The notes under the pieces: generated by a model | What the model saw: only the letters and a program-made list of their open reading frames with translations | Database searches by the model: none | What the model was told of the DNA's origin: nothing | Translations under genes and position numbers: made by a program | Source: Erodium maritimum | Taxonomy: Eukaryota; Streptophyta; Magnoliopsida; Geraniales; Geraniaceae | Assembly: GCA_963921825.1 (NCBI GenBank) | Contig: OY997588.1 | Span: 136,989,203 to 137,053,202, forward strand | Direction of reading: 5' to 3' | Length of the DNA stretch: 64,000 nucleotides | In this document: one piece after another, positions 23,241 through 34,759 of the stretch | How positions within the stretch are numbered: the first letter of the stretch is position 1 | Layout of the letters: each line of letters starts with the position of its first letter

Positions 23241-23655
23241 TTTTCTCTTCTTCACAACCCAAACTCAAAGTCCAAGTACTAAGTAATGACATTATTAATT
23301 GCTAACCTCTCTCTATATATATTGTGCTCTTGTTCTGGTTTCAACGATAAGCTGTCACATACAAGGCAATCCTCTACCTTTATATATGCTCGGAGAATCC
23401 AACCGTCTCTGGACGGAGAATCCAATGACCTGTTTCAAGAAACAACAATAATCCAAAGATTCGGGCAACCCGAAGGGGAATGACTTTTCTGGTTTTTAAT
23501 AATCCGACTAGATTAACAAAATGTGAAACATGTTTCGTCCGCCTGATAATTAGGATGCGAAGAACGGGATTTTATCAGTATTCTAAAGGACGACAGGAAA
23601 ATGTTGTTCTAAGCTCTCTATTTCTCAACCAACGCTGTCTACTAACTGGTTGGCG

Positions 23656-26600
23656 TCACACGAAAGACCAGTTCATGAACATGAAGCATATGCAGTGGGC
23701 GCTCTCTTCCTCGTTCACAACCTTCCACGCCACCGCCCTCTCGTACGACACTGGCCTTCCCATGCTTGACAAGCAGATCCCCCCTTGTAGACACATAAAA
23801 CCCTGCCACACACATTCCAATCGTCTCATCAACACAGCCCAAATTGAACTAACATGTTTCATATTCTTAACGAACAAATGCTATTCTTCATGCAAAATTT
23901 TCCACCAAACTCAAATTTTGTCTCATGTGAAAGGCATATTCGCCTATCCGTAGATTCTTAGAGCATCTACAAGCTGGGCTATTCAAAATTTTAAAAAAAA
24001 ATGTATTTCATAAGAGAGAGAAAGTGCAAAAGGTGAGTGAATAGGAATTATCAAACAACGGGAATATATAGCCTAGTGTTGGTGAATATCTTCTTGTTAT
24101 ACTGGTTTTTTAATTAAAATTGTTAGACTAAAGTCGATAACATGATTATTAAAACAATTGTATGTGTTAGCTATAGTGGGAGCTAAAACCCGATTCTCTA
24201 CATATGAAATAAAGACTTGTAAGTTACTTGCTTGGATGTAGATTGGCAAGTACAATACCTGTTGCATGATCTGAGGAAACTCGGAGCACAAGGCCTTCCT
24301 CCCTTCATCGTCAAATATCTTTTCCAGAGTAATGTCTTGAAGCGCAACCAATGTTGTCTCAAGCATGTCAAGTCCTGCCTGATTTGCAAATGTGAAAACC
24401 GGCAATGCCTGCATCAATTACCAAATAGATAAAGATTAGTTCCAATGATCCACAAGTGGATTGGAATTATATCTTGTTACTTAGAAGACGAATAGCAAAG
24501 TACCTTCAAAGAACAGCACATGACAGCATCCGAATGACTCCAGAGGGATTTGAGAACGGATTCAGTTCCATCACTTTTGACTAGTTCAGCTCCAAGGAAG
24601 CACCTGTTAAAGGGATCAATACCGAATTAGTTAAGTTCAAAACTTAAGATGATGTGTATACCAAAGGATTTAGGTCGCTTGCTTGCTTGCCTATAGCTGT
24701 TACTGATCCAACGGGCAAGTGTCTGTGCTTCAGGACTAACAGGTGAAGGTCTCAAACACGGCTGAGAACCAAAATGGGAAGGAGACAGCGCCAATGCCAC
24801 CCTCTGGACAGAAGCAATAATGTTTCTGATGTATTGGCGAGCCATGGCCGCTACACTATCTTGAAGGTGAGCCTCAAATGCAAACTGGAAAGCAATTGTC
24901 ATCACTGATTTTGTGCTCCCACCATGACCACAGCTATTACCCGACGCCCTGTTCCCTGCTGGCCCAATTTCAAGAGCCGATGCAAGGTCCAACGTTCTGT
25001 TTGGGCTTGACGCATCCTGAAATTGTATAACCGGCTCACATTCAAAGGTTGTAGTAGAAATAACAGTGACTCGGGGCAACAAACTTGTGTAAACACTTAC
25101 CATCCCAGAATCAAGAGGTATGATGCGAAAACCAGAAGGAATAATGGGTGCATCATCAGAAAACGAGGCGTCGATGGGAGCAAATATGAGTTCAGCACTG
25201 GTGCCAATAGCATTCTCGTCAATTCCGCTACAAAGCTAACCCAACAATGAAGCCACAAAAATCAGAACAAATGACAGTATTTTTATGAGAAGATTACATG
25301 AAGGAAACATTATGACTTACTTGCAAAAGGAAGATATCACTAGGCATCATCATATCATCTCTGTAATGACTTAAGCTTTCGAGCTTAATAACCTCCATGA
25401 ACTGTGTTCAAGTGAATAAAAATATTACAAACTATTGGGGAAAAAAACTAAGGATCTCAAAATCGAAACTATAGGACAATAATTTAATAGTATAGAACTT
25501 GCCTCTTCATTCTCGATTGTGTGAGCCAGAGGAAGAATAACCTGGCCCCCAAAACTTGCTGGTCGAGACCCTGGTAAGCCACATGGACTGGCTTTCATTG
25601 CAGCAGCTGAATAAGCATCGATACTGCTATCAGCCCACTCAGATCGGTGTTCTCTGAGAAATCTGAGGAGGATTGCCGGAGGCACATTCTACAAAAATAC
25701 AACCATAAAAGTGAGAAATGTATGTTTTTATTTCTTCTTAAAATTACTCGAACTAGAACCTGTAAACATAGACATTTCACTTTTAAAGGTTACACGAGGA
25801 CTTGATACTAACCTGCAATAGCATGGATGCTTTTGCACATAGCACTGCATTGCTCATAGGAGGAAACCCATTTGCATAGGAAAAGTTGACGCCCGCCATC
25901 TTGGTAGGAGAGGAGTTCACAAGTACAGTGACATCGTCAATGCCATCACTTTCCAACATAGACCATCCTTCATCCGTAAAACCACTAACAGCTTCATTGA
26001 ATCCCCTGCACAGTATAGTATGATTGTCAGTTCCTGCATAACATAAGACATGTTTCATGAAATAATCAAAACGTTGACGGGATGTACTTGCTCAATCTCT
26101 GACCAAGTGTGCGTAAAGCTGCGGGTCTTCTTCCCCAGCCACTAACATTTGGCTGAGAAACCTCTTGAGATATCTGCCTCAAATTGCGCAAAGCCTGAAC
26201 CAAAACAGCAAGGTTAAAATGAATCTATATATCTGAGAATTATAAATTTAGTAGTAAGGACAGTCATACCGCCATAGTTGTCTTCTGAGCAAGCAATGTT
26301 GATGACTCGTAAAGTGGTCGTAAAACTTCAGGCACACTCCAAGGCTGGGTTTTAGGTGATTAACAAAAAGCCAAAATCATTAGTTTACTAAGCAAGGACA
26401 TGAGGATTGATAGTGTATAAAGCAAAGCGATTGATTTACCTCAAGATCGAAATGATCGACTATGTGAATGATCGATCCACCCCCCTCACAAGGTCTAATC
26501 AGATAGCCACTTGGGAGCATTTCTGCTCTAACAAAATGTTGCACCGGTGGCATACTTGGACCGTTCTGAGTGTTGTTAAGAGACCTTTCGCATACCTATA

Positions 26601-28285
26601 AAGCATGGTAAGTGACGGTTAGAATTGGATAACAAAACAATACAATGATATTCGATTCACATACCACAAGACTACCATCCTCCAGAACTGATGTATAGCG
26701 CAGCAACCAGAAATCACGACCTGGTGCCAATGTTGTAGGCGCATAAAGCTGATCCGAAGCAACAAATTTCAGTGGGTTCATATTTGATAATATTATTTTC
26801 TTTATTAGTAGTAGTGAGGTGAAAAATCAGAGCACCAACCTGCATGTAAAGTAGTTCTATGGTTCCACCATTTCCAGTGCACAACACATTTAGAACATCC
26901 ACAGCTCGGCAATCACGAAACCATGAAGGCCGATCTTTGAGGATTTCAGCTACCTGTATACCAACAGATGGATTAGCCCTTTATACAATCCTCTGTGCAT
27001 CAGGAATTATACTCTCTTGTAGCGTGAAACAAGTACTTACTCTTGTAGGTTCTAGACCCACAAGGCCGCATGCACGAGCTGCAACTCCAGTGCATCCATG
27101 AGAAATAGCAACGATTCCAATGGAATCCGGACCAGGCTGCATACATGAACAGATCTCATACATAAGCAACAGAAATTTTATGTTGTTAACAAACCACTGA
27201 AAATTGCTTTCAAAGTTGAGGTAGATTATGAGTTTTTGTATGTCATGGAACAAGATGTTGTTCACTTGGACGATGATGTAGAGAAAAGATATGTTGAATC
27301 GAAAATTAGCAAAGGTGTTGCCCTTCACAGATGGTATACCTTCATCCCAGGCATTTGGACCCACTCCACGGCAGTCCCAGTGGCCTTCGATAGAAACTCT
27401 GCTAAAGTTTCCTCTGCAATGGACAAAAGTCTAGAAAACATACAAGTCATCAGCACATGACATAACAAGGTAACATTGAAAAGCACAAAGGACACTAACC
27501 CTGCAGGGCTTGCATCTCGGGGTGGATCCTGAGGAGTCAGATGCTGCTGACCGTTGGTCACCACCGATTCACAACTTGTGTCCGTTGTGGCAAGGCCAGT
27601 CTGCAACACAAAGATCCAACAAAATGAACAAGATGCTAATTTCACAAATCACCCTTTCTTTCGTCTGTAAATGAAAGGTTATGCAAATCCTTAGGACATG
27701 ACCTTATTAACTTATAAATTGGCGTCAACATATGCGTATGAAATAATTTGTGGCTATGGGAATCAAAATAAAGCTAAACTACACACACAAACACAATTTA
27801 AAGGATGAAGTATTTACGTTCTGAGTTTGTTGACGGAAGTAACCGTTCTCGTACACCAGTTGTGATACCTGCTTCTGCAACCTATCATTCTCCTCCATCA
27901 ACAACTTATTCATGGCTGTAAGCTTCCTATTCACAGCTTGCAGGCGTGACGCCTCTTTGCGCTGCTTCTCTCTACATCTGTACACACAGTCACCGTTTTG
28001 AAATTCATAACATTTCTATTAGGCAACAAACCAAAGGCGGGTTAAGGACATTCAAGGGATATACCGTCGGTTCTGAAACCAAACTTTGATCTGTTTAGGC
28101 TCGATGTTGGACAGGATAGGGCACTCCCTTATCATCTGTTGCCTTCGTATGGAACTTGGTTTGGGGCATTCATGATACAGCCTCTCCAGTGCCTCAACCT
28201 GCTCGGGTGTGTACCTAACATACTTGCCATTGTCCATTCCCATCATCTTGCTATCATCCTTGCAAACCGAGCTCACAGCCATCAT
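23656..28285 (-). CDS. HB8: Class III HD-Zip transcription factor, ATHB-8-like
   Basis: Eighteen coding exons give 840 aa: 28285-28065, 27977-27818, 27600-27500, 27430-27340, 27136-27041, 26953-26840, 26748-26665, 26595-26440, 26344-26270, 26194-26088, 26005-25813, 25688-25503, 25401-25321, 25235-25101, 25016-24691, 24603-24504, 24408-24259 and 23802-23656. Domains in order are homeodomain (about 21-84, IKVWFQNRRCREKQRKEASR), leucine zipper (about 85-124), START lipid-binding domain (about 160-370) and C-terminal MEKHLA domain ending CICFMFMNWSFV. Phrases such as TTDTSCESVV, LNNTQNGPSMPP, QISQEVSQPNVSGWGRRP and DDMMMPSDIFLLQ point to the ATHB-8 branch rather than ATHB-15, REV or PHB. The family directs vascular, meristem and leaf polarity in the nucleus. 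A split miR165/166 site is present. Two introns use GC donors. ATG at 28285 or 28282 is the start; a further in-frame ATG at 28339 is probably 5' UTR. Confidence 0.96.
27127..27350 (-). promoter_or_regulatory. miR165/166 target site, split by intron 4
   Basis: The mRNA site is CTGGGATGAAG (27350-27340, end of exon 4) joined to CCTGGTCCGG (27136-27127, start of exon 5). It is the usual HD-Zip III complementary site and encodes residues around PGMKPGPDS in the START domain. Because intron 4 lies between the halves, only spliced RNA carries the full site. Confidence 0.93.
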
Positions 28286-29614
28286 CACTTCCACTTCACC
28301 ATATAACAATAATACAATCAAATTTACAAATCCAATCAAATTTAAACCTCAAAGAGCCCTTCATTGTAGGGTTAATAACGATAAGTTCATCCTCTCAGTC
28401 ACACAAGCTAGCAGAAAAAAACCCAAATTAGCAACTACAAAACTAGCATGCATTAAGTCATTGTTCAACAGTTCCTCCTCAAAGGTTTCAAAGATTAAGA
28501 GCACATAATAGCATCAAATCAAGGGGGCAAAACCAGAAATGTATGCAAATACAATCGATCAATAGAGGAGAAAGGAACACCCATTACCGTTTGGCTGAAG
28601 AAGATCTGATCGATGGTGAGTAGTGGCCTCAAAGGCTAAAAGCTAAAGGGGACCCTTGAATCATGCTTTTTATCAACACCACCACTATCACCACCAAGGA
28701 GCTTCCAAATTATTTATTCAGAAATTGCTCAGGACCACCAATTCTTTTCCTTCATTCATTCGTATATACCAATTACCCATCAAAATCAAAGTAAAGAGGG
28801 GAATAAACAAAGACCCACTTGACCCATCATCAACTCTCTCTCTAGAAGTGATCAAAATTGAAACTTTGATGGAGGGTTTTTAGTGGGTTATGGTAAAAGA
28901 AGTATATAAAGCTTGAATTTTGAAGCATGGGTTACCAAAGAGCTCCTATAAATGTGAAGGTGAATGAAAATGTCTCTGAAAAGGGTTGGTGTGTTGGCCT
29001 TGGGATTGGGAGATTGAGATGTTTTAGAAAAGAAAACCCCAAATGCCAGACAGAATGTTTTCACATCATTCTCTTCTTCTTTTTGTTTTTCTAAATAAAA
29101 ATCCTCTCCTTTTTGCTGTTTCCTGTTGCTTTTGCTGCTTCTGGTTTTGGCACTTTGCACAGTTTTGAGCTCTGCTTTTTAATCTTTTGCCCAGAAACAG
29201 TTCAAGTTATAAGCCCACTAAAGCAAGAGCTTGTTTGTCAAGATGGGACTATTAATATTGGTTCCTTTCTTTGTGTTTCCCACTCTCATTTCTGGCTGAG
29301 TGCTTGAGTGCATGTTTTGTTGTGTGTGTGAAGTAAAGTTCATCTTTTCATGCCCACTTTAGTTCAATACCATTCTATAAAATCTTATCAACATCATGTA
29401 AGAAAGATACTAATTTTACACAAATCTCATTGTTTTTAAACTAATACGAGTTGATCGTGCTATTTCCAGTGGTCGTGTAGAGTATGAGAAATCGTTAAAA
29501 GTATGTCATGCTCTATTGGTATTCTAAATGCTACCGCCTTATCTATGTCTTTGTCAATAATTATAAAAAAAAATAGAAAAGTTATATTATGATTTTAATT
29601 TTTATAGACAAATT
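28286..29614 (-). promoter_or_regulatory. HB8 leader and upstream region
   Basis: Upstream of the HB8 start. A probable 5' UTR intron runs from a donor after 28588 (ACG then GTAATG) to an acceptor before 28407 (TTTTTTTCTGCTAG), about 180 nt, typical of this family. A TATA-like TTTATATAC lies near 28900-28910. The region holds only short frames. It ends where the retroposon target duplication at 29615 begins. Confidence 0.45.
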
Positions 29615-29631
29615 AAGGATTCAAATACATG

Positions 29632-31346
29632 AAGTAAAATCCTTCGACTCGCTGCTGTCGAGATCCGTCTCTAACCCTAGCCATGGAGTTAAAACCTGCT
29701 TCCGCCCCTGGCACCTTGTCGGCGCCCTCTATCTCGTCGAGTCCCATCCCTCCCTGTCGCCATGCAGAGCTCATCGGAGATCACGTCGGCTACAGGATCT
29801 TCTGCCTCTCCCCCGAACGTGATAGTTATCTCCTCGGACAACTCATCCTCTTCCTTCCCGTCATCCTCTCCATCGACGTTGCATCGCTCTCCCACATCCC
29901 CTCCGTCCTCGCCGCACTCTCCATGTGTGTCGCGTCGTCGACGCTCGGGTCTGGAGCCGATACCCCTTCGGGATCGGTTGGGTAGGGCGACCTTCCCACC
30001 ACGTCGTGGCTTTACGCGGGGGCGATCGTGGGAGCCTATCCCCGATACTGGTGGTCTTCCTCGTACTCAGCAGCCACGTTTCAAGGCTGTTGTGACCTAT
30101 GACCTTGCTCTGGGTCGTCGAAGGATACAAGGACAGTCCGGTCATCGGGCGGGCTTTTGTCGATCTCTGGATTGCTCTAGGGTTTTGAGAGGATGTCCCG
30201 AGACTCCAATCAAATCGTCTGGCTGGTTCTCTTCAACCACCCGGGTATATCGTTCTCATCGGGCCTATGTCCCGGCAAGTAGGTCTCGTCCCCATGGATG
30301 GCCGGACTTTTCGGCTAGTGTCCGGGGCAAGGGCACGGGTGGCCGTCGGCGACCCCTTCTGGTGGAGCCCCTAGCGTACTATGACCCTGCATGGAATATC
30401 CAGACGGGTCTGGTGCGAAGGCCTAAGGGGTTTGGGAGCGCTTCGTTGGCTCATGAAGGAGGGCTGGTGGTAAGACCTCGACCTTGGCCAGTGCGTCCGG
30501 GGCCGCGGGGCCATGGCGTCAGCAAGAATGGCGGCGCGGAGTTGGTAGGTCTGGGGGTCGTTCGATCACCATTTTCCTTGGATCCTTTACCTCCGTTTGG
30601 ATTGTGTAGTGGATTGGGTGACGATGTATCCATGGAGTCGTTACCTAACCTGGGGTTTGGTCCTCTGTGGGCATTGGATCCCTTGGGGTGCTTTGTACAC
30701 AAACATATCTGGGGGGGCCTTTGGCATGGGACCAGCTGATGCATGCCCCGCTGGCTATGATCCTGGGACCCGGCGGAGGTTTTAAGGGTAGAGGTCGGGT
30801 ACCAGTTGGAGCTCGTCTTACTGCAGTTCCCAGGCCCACTACTGGGGTAGGCTGTTTGTACCAGCAAGTAGTGGATAATTGGGGGGGGGGGGGGGGGGGG
30901 GGTTCAGCGAGTAACAGGACAGACGAGGGCTGGGTACCAGCCCCGCCGTTTCACATGAGTCCCCAGGCCGGCCCCGGAGGCAGGAAGGAGTCTCTAAGGG
31001 TGTCACGTCAAGCTTCCCCCACTGACGGTCACAAGTTCGGTAGCATCAACGAAGCAGAGCGTCGCCCTCGGGAGACCCAGCGGTATCCAGAGCCCACCTT
31101 GAGCAGTGTTCGTCGGCGGGTTTTCATTAACCTGTTTTTCAGTTTATCGTTATTAGATTTGGTTGTCTGTTTCTCTATTGTTCTAGTTATTTCTTTTTTG
31201 TTGTCACTTATAGTCGCTGCTATGGCACATTAGCAAAACGTCTCTGACGTTACGGTAGTTATAGGGTTTCTCTTTTTATCCCAGCTGGGATTTTAAACAT
31301 GTATTAACTCTTTTATTGGAATGAAATATCAGTTTACTCAAAAAAA
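29632..31346 (+). mobile_element. Retroposon without RT, 17-bp TSD
   Basis: Flanked by the 17-bp repeat AAGGATTCAAATACATG at 29615-29631 and 31347-31363. The 3' end is LINE-like (ATTAACTCTTTTATTGG, then an A run near 31340). A 325-codon plus frame (29762-30739) begins MQSSSEITSATGSSASPP, Ser/Pro-rich then Arg/Gly-rich, with no domain I can recognise. Decayed frames follow (30667-31233). A run of 22 G lies at 30881-30902. The frame could be an ORF1 relic. No reverse transcriptase is present, so it must have been moved by another element. Confidence 0.75.
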
Positions 31347-31363
31347 AAGGATTCAAATACATG

Positions 31364-32225
31364 TGAACCAACAACGTTACCTTTGAGAGCTAGTATTTTT
31401 TTTCTTTGAGAGTCGTCACACGAAGACAAAGTCATGACTATAGCCATGGTCATTATCATGACATATGTCATGGTTATGTTTCTTTTTTCTCTACATCCTC
31501 TCCCATGTACCTTCTGTTTGGCAACTGCATGAATTCTTCTAGCCAATGCGACGTTCGTTCCTTTCCGCCACCAACGAAGCGTCTCCCGGCCTTATTCAGT
31601 CCTCCCTTAGCAAATTTAATGGTTGTCGTCTGGCTCACCTCGGCGTTAATAGACCTCACAGCCTCAAATCCCCACGGTCTCGTCGGTGTCTCTGAAGCCA
31701 CCGCCACCATTTCTAAAGCAGCCTATGTAGCCACAATCGATGTCTCTGATGTCGTCGCCACCGGCAGGTCCTCCTCCCTAGCCTCCTCCACTTCGTCCTC
31801 TTCGACCCCTCTCTTGATTATGGATCTGGCTAATCGAGTGGATCTTTTTTCTTTTTTCAGATTTCTCCTTTGTAGGGTCAATTATTAGTGAGCAGAGAAT
31901 TAGAGATTTTTTCAGGGAGGGAACCCAGATTCACGTATATCCTCCTAATACAACTGATGTAGTTCCAGTATGGTCGTTTTTCCCTCGAGATGCAGCGTTT
32001 AGGCACTACCATGACCAGGACTCTCAATTTCGTTTTCCATTCCCCCACCTTTCCTTCCTGCCTATGTGGTATCTCTATATCGTCTATGATGATTAGTGTT
32101 AAAAGAACTACGAACAACTTTGTTATGTGTCTGTTCTTCCATAGTGGTCAGGGAATATGTTTCCGGTCGCACATCTATGTAATTGAACTCTGATATTAAT
32201 AAAATTGCACATTTCAGTAAAAAAA
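31364..32225 (+). mobile_element. Retroposon without RT, sharing the same target repeat
   Basis: Bounded by AAGGATTCAAATACAT at 31347-31363 and 32226-32241, with an A tail (CAGTAAAAAAAAA) at the 3' end. The 3' region (CCTGCCTATGTGGTAT to GCACATTTCAGT) matches the tail of the LINE-type element at 45005-47302. The middle part matches the minus-strand retroposon at 15053-15972. The 160-codon frame 31406-31888 is low-complexity and not called a gene. Confidence 0.75.
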
Positions 32226-32241
32226 AAGGATTCAAATACAT

Positions 32242-33075
32242 ATAGTATAAGAAATACAATAACTAAGGTTCTTCTCTGTTATTAGGGTTTTCAAACATCG
32301 TCTCCTTTCTCTATTTTTACAGTTTGGTTGTTCATTTTCAATCATCGTTTCTTTCCACTACTCACTATTATTGAGCAGATCCTTCGCCCCCGCCTGAATA
32401 TGCACCGTCCAATAGTCTCACACACACCTCTACCCACCCTTAATAGTCGTCGTCATCTTCCATTCATACCCTCATAACTACCATATCCACTCTTCCTCGA
32501 CAAATGAATCATCTATTTCCATCACCTTTCATGGAGTCCCCGAGGCACCGATAGAGAGTTTCCTACCTATGGTTGTCCCTTGCGCACTGACACTAGTATG
32601 GAGATCCACGTGGGAGCGGGTCACTGTCCACCGCCACTGCTACATGCACAAGGGACCCATAGTCTTGGCTCAGCACCACAACCTTGTTCGGGAAAGGATT
32701 ATCCCCCTCCATCGACGCCCTTTTCTCAAAAGGGCCTTTGAATGGCCATATTTGCTACCCGTCGTGGGAACGTCAGGAGGCCCACAAGACACCATATATT
32801 ACATTTTTTTGAACGTATAAATTGGTTTTGGTTTTAAAAATAAACATTGAAAACTTTACTCAACATATTAACCATATTTTTTAATGTCTTTTTTATGTTC
32901 GAAGTGTGAACCATGTCTGCTTTTAATATACCTTTTCAAATCTAGTTTTTTTACCATCTAAATGTACTTAACAATATATTAACAAGTTTTATCGATTCAT
33001 CTTATAGGGCTTCGTTTTTTCTCTACATAGCTCATGTGCGCCGCCCTCCTCTACTCTGGTAACCACCGTTTACGC
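32242..33075. other. No gene recognised
   Basis: Mixed sequence with a short C-rich part (32390-32780) that has no conserved frame, then AT-rich DNA. Possibly older repeat remains. Confidence 0.5.
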
Positions 33076-33083
33076 TGCCTAAC

Positions 33084-33603
33084 TAGGGATGGCAATGGGC
33101 CGGGTCTGGTGTGATACCCGTACCCAGCCCAATTTTCCTACATGTGGCTCGAGCCCGCCCAGGACTCGATAGTGGCCCACTTGTTGTCCGGCCCGCTTGT
33201 GGCCCGATCGGGTCGGGTATTACCTTACCCGCCCAATATAAAAGTTGTATTTTTTTTCCTTCTAGGACACTATAATTTCATTTCACTACTCAATTTATAT
33301 TGACAAATCATGTATTTATATATTTATATGAAACATATAATCTCATCATCTCAGACAAGTAAAACAAGTAACATCAAACCAAAACTAATCACTTCCAAAA
33401 AAAATTATTCTGATGACTAATAAATGAAAATCAAATCTAATTATCCATACATAATTAATCATCATCAAAGTTCAAGTAATCACATCAACATCTACATGGT
33501 ATTTTCCTGAATCAAAACAAGAAATATCAAGATATAAAAATAATTTTAACGATAAATTAGCTTGTATGTCATTAAAATATTTATAATATATCAAAGAGTA
33601 GAA

Positions 33604-33641
<38 letters not shown>

Positions 33642-33868
33642 GTGTGTGGTAGACACGTAAAAATTAACAAATAAATTTAGTTTTGTATTTATTTAGTAAC
33701 CTATCGGGCCGGGTCTGGGTCGGGTAGTACCAAACCCGATCCCGGCCCGAGCCCGGTTAAAAGCCTGGTCAAACTAACCCAGCCCAACCCATTTATACAA
33801 TGGGCTGGTTCTGGCCCGATTTTTTTGGGTCGGGTCCCCGTCGGGCCTGGGTATCATTGTCATCCCTA
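33084..33868. mobile_element. hAT-type MITE (785 bp)
   Basis: The terminal inverted repeats are TAGGGATGGCAATG and its near mirror CATTGTCATCCCTA (13/14 matching). The 8-bp flanking repeat is TGCCTAAC at 33076-33083 and TGCCCAAC at 33869-33876. This end sequence and an 8-bp duplication are typical of plant hAT MITEs. The interior is AT-rich, non-coding, and carries a CA/TA microsatellite. Confidence 0.85.
33604..33648. repeat. (CA)n(TA)n(TG)n compound microsatellite
   Basis: CA repeats, then TA repeats, then TG repeats form a near-perfect palindrome in the middle of the hAT-type MITE. Confidence 0.95.
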
Positions 33869-33876
33869 TGCCCAAC

Positions 33877-34759
33877 CCGTGACCTTGCCAAAACCAATGG
33901 CCTCCACAACCCTTACTCATCCTAAGAAGGTTGTCAGCCCACCCACACCCGAGAAGGTTTTCAGTCCATCCCCGCCCCCACGTGCTACCCTGCGTTGACA
34001 CTAAGGTTTCCCCCCACGTGAACTTGTATCCTCGAGTTATGCCCCCACACCATGCTTGGCGTTGATAAAACTTATGCGCTACCAGAAGCAGGGAAGACCG
34101 ACCTCTCTCCCTCTTAGTCCACTCTCTGTCATGCCACTAAGCATTATCCACGATCTCCAGTCGGGATGAGCCTTTAGCCACGCACTTGTTCTGATCTTGA
34201 TCCATGGGGCGCTACTGGTCTCTACAGGGCTCATCGTGCCTCTAAAACCATCCGATTGGGGGCCACGTCAACGACCCTGCTTCTGCCTCTCTTGGGCAAC
34301 ATAACAGAATCAGTGGCCTCTCTTGAGGCCGACATGCTCCTTGTCCTGATGGACCTTTTGCCGGATGGGATATTTACAACCACTTGTGGTGGTGCCCCGT
34401 CGATGCCACCCCGAACGTGGACGGAACGCACTGGTGCTCAGAGACGAACCTAACTCAACCTTGTGGCAGATCTCATCCGAGCCGTCCTTCGCGATGAAGA
34501 TAAAGGCATGGAGACACATCGACCTCCAATGAAGGCTCTCTTGGCCTTTCAAGAGGATTTTGACGCCTTGAAGATGGAGGAGGCGGAGGAGTACCAAGTC
34601 GTCTATGTCCCAAGGAACCGGTGACATACTATACTCATTTCCATACATATTTCGGCCTGCCAAGCAGGCTCTTTACCACCCGACACTGTGATCGGGACGA
34701 GATGTAGGGAGTTATGCCCAGGGTGTGGCACTATGATAGTCATTTCATAAAGGACCTTG
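33877..34759. other. No gene recognised
   Basis: Moderate-GC sequence with small frames on both strands, none with a recognised domain. It may continue beyond the LTR-like unit at 37901-39170, which has similar composition. Confidence 0.45.

Noticed and set aside
28286-28339. Upstream in-frame ATG of HB8 (MIGFVNLIVLLLYGEVEV)
   Set aside because: Not like the N-terminus of any HD-Zip III protein remembered. The Met-Met at 28285 fits the family length.
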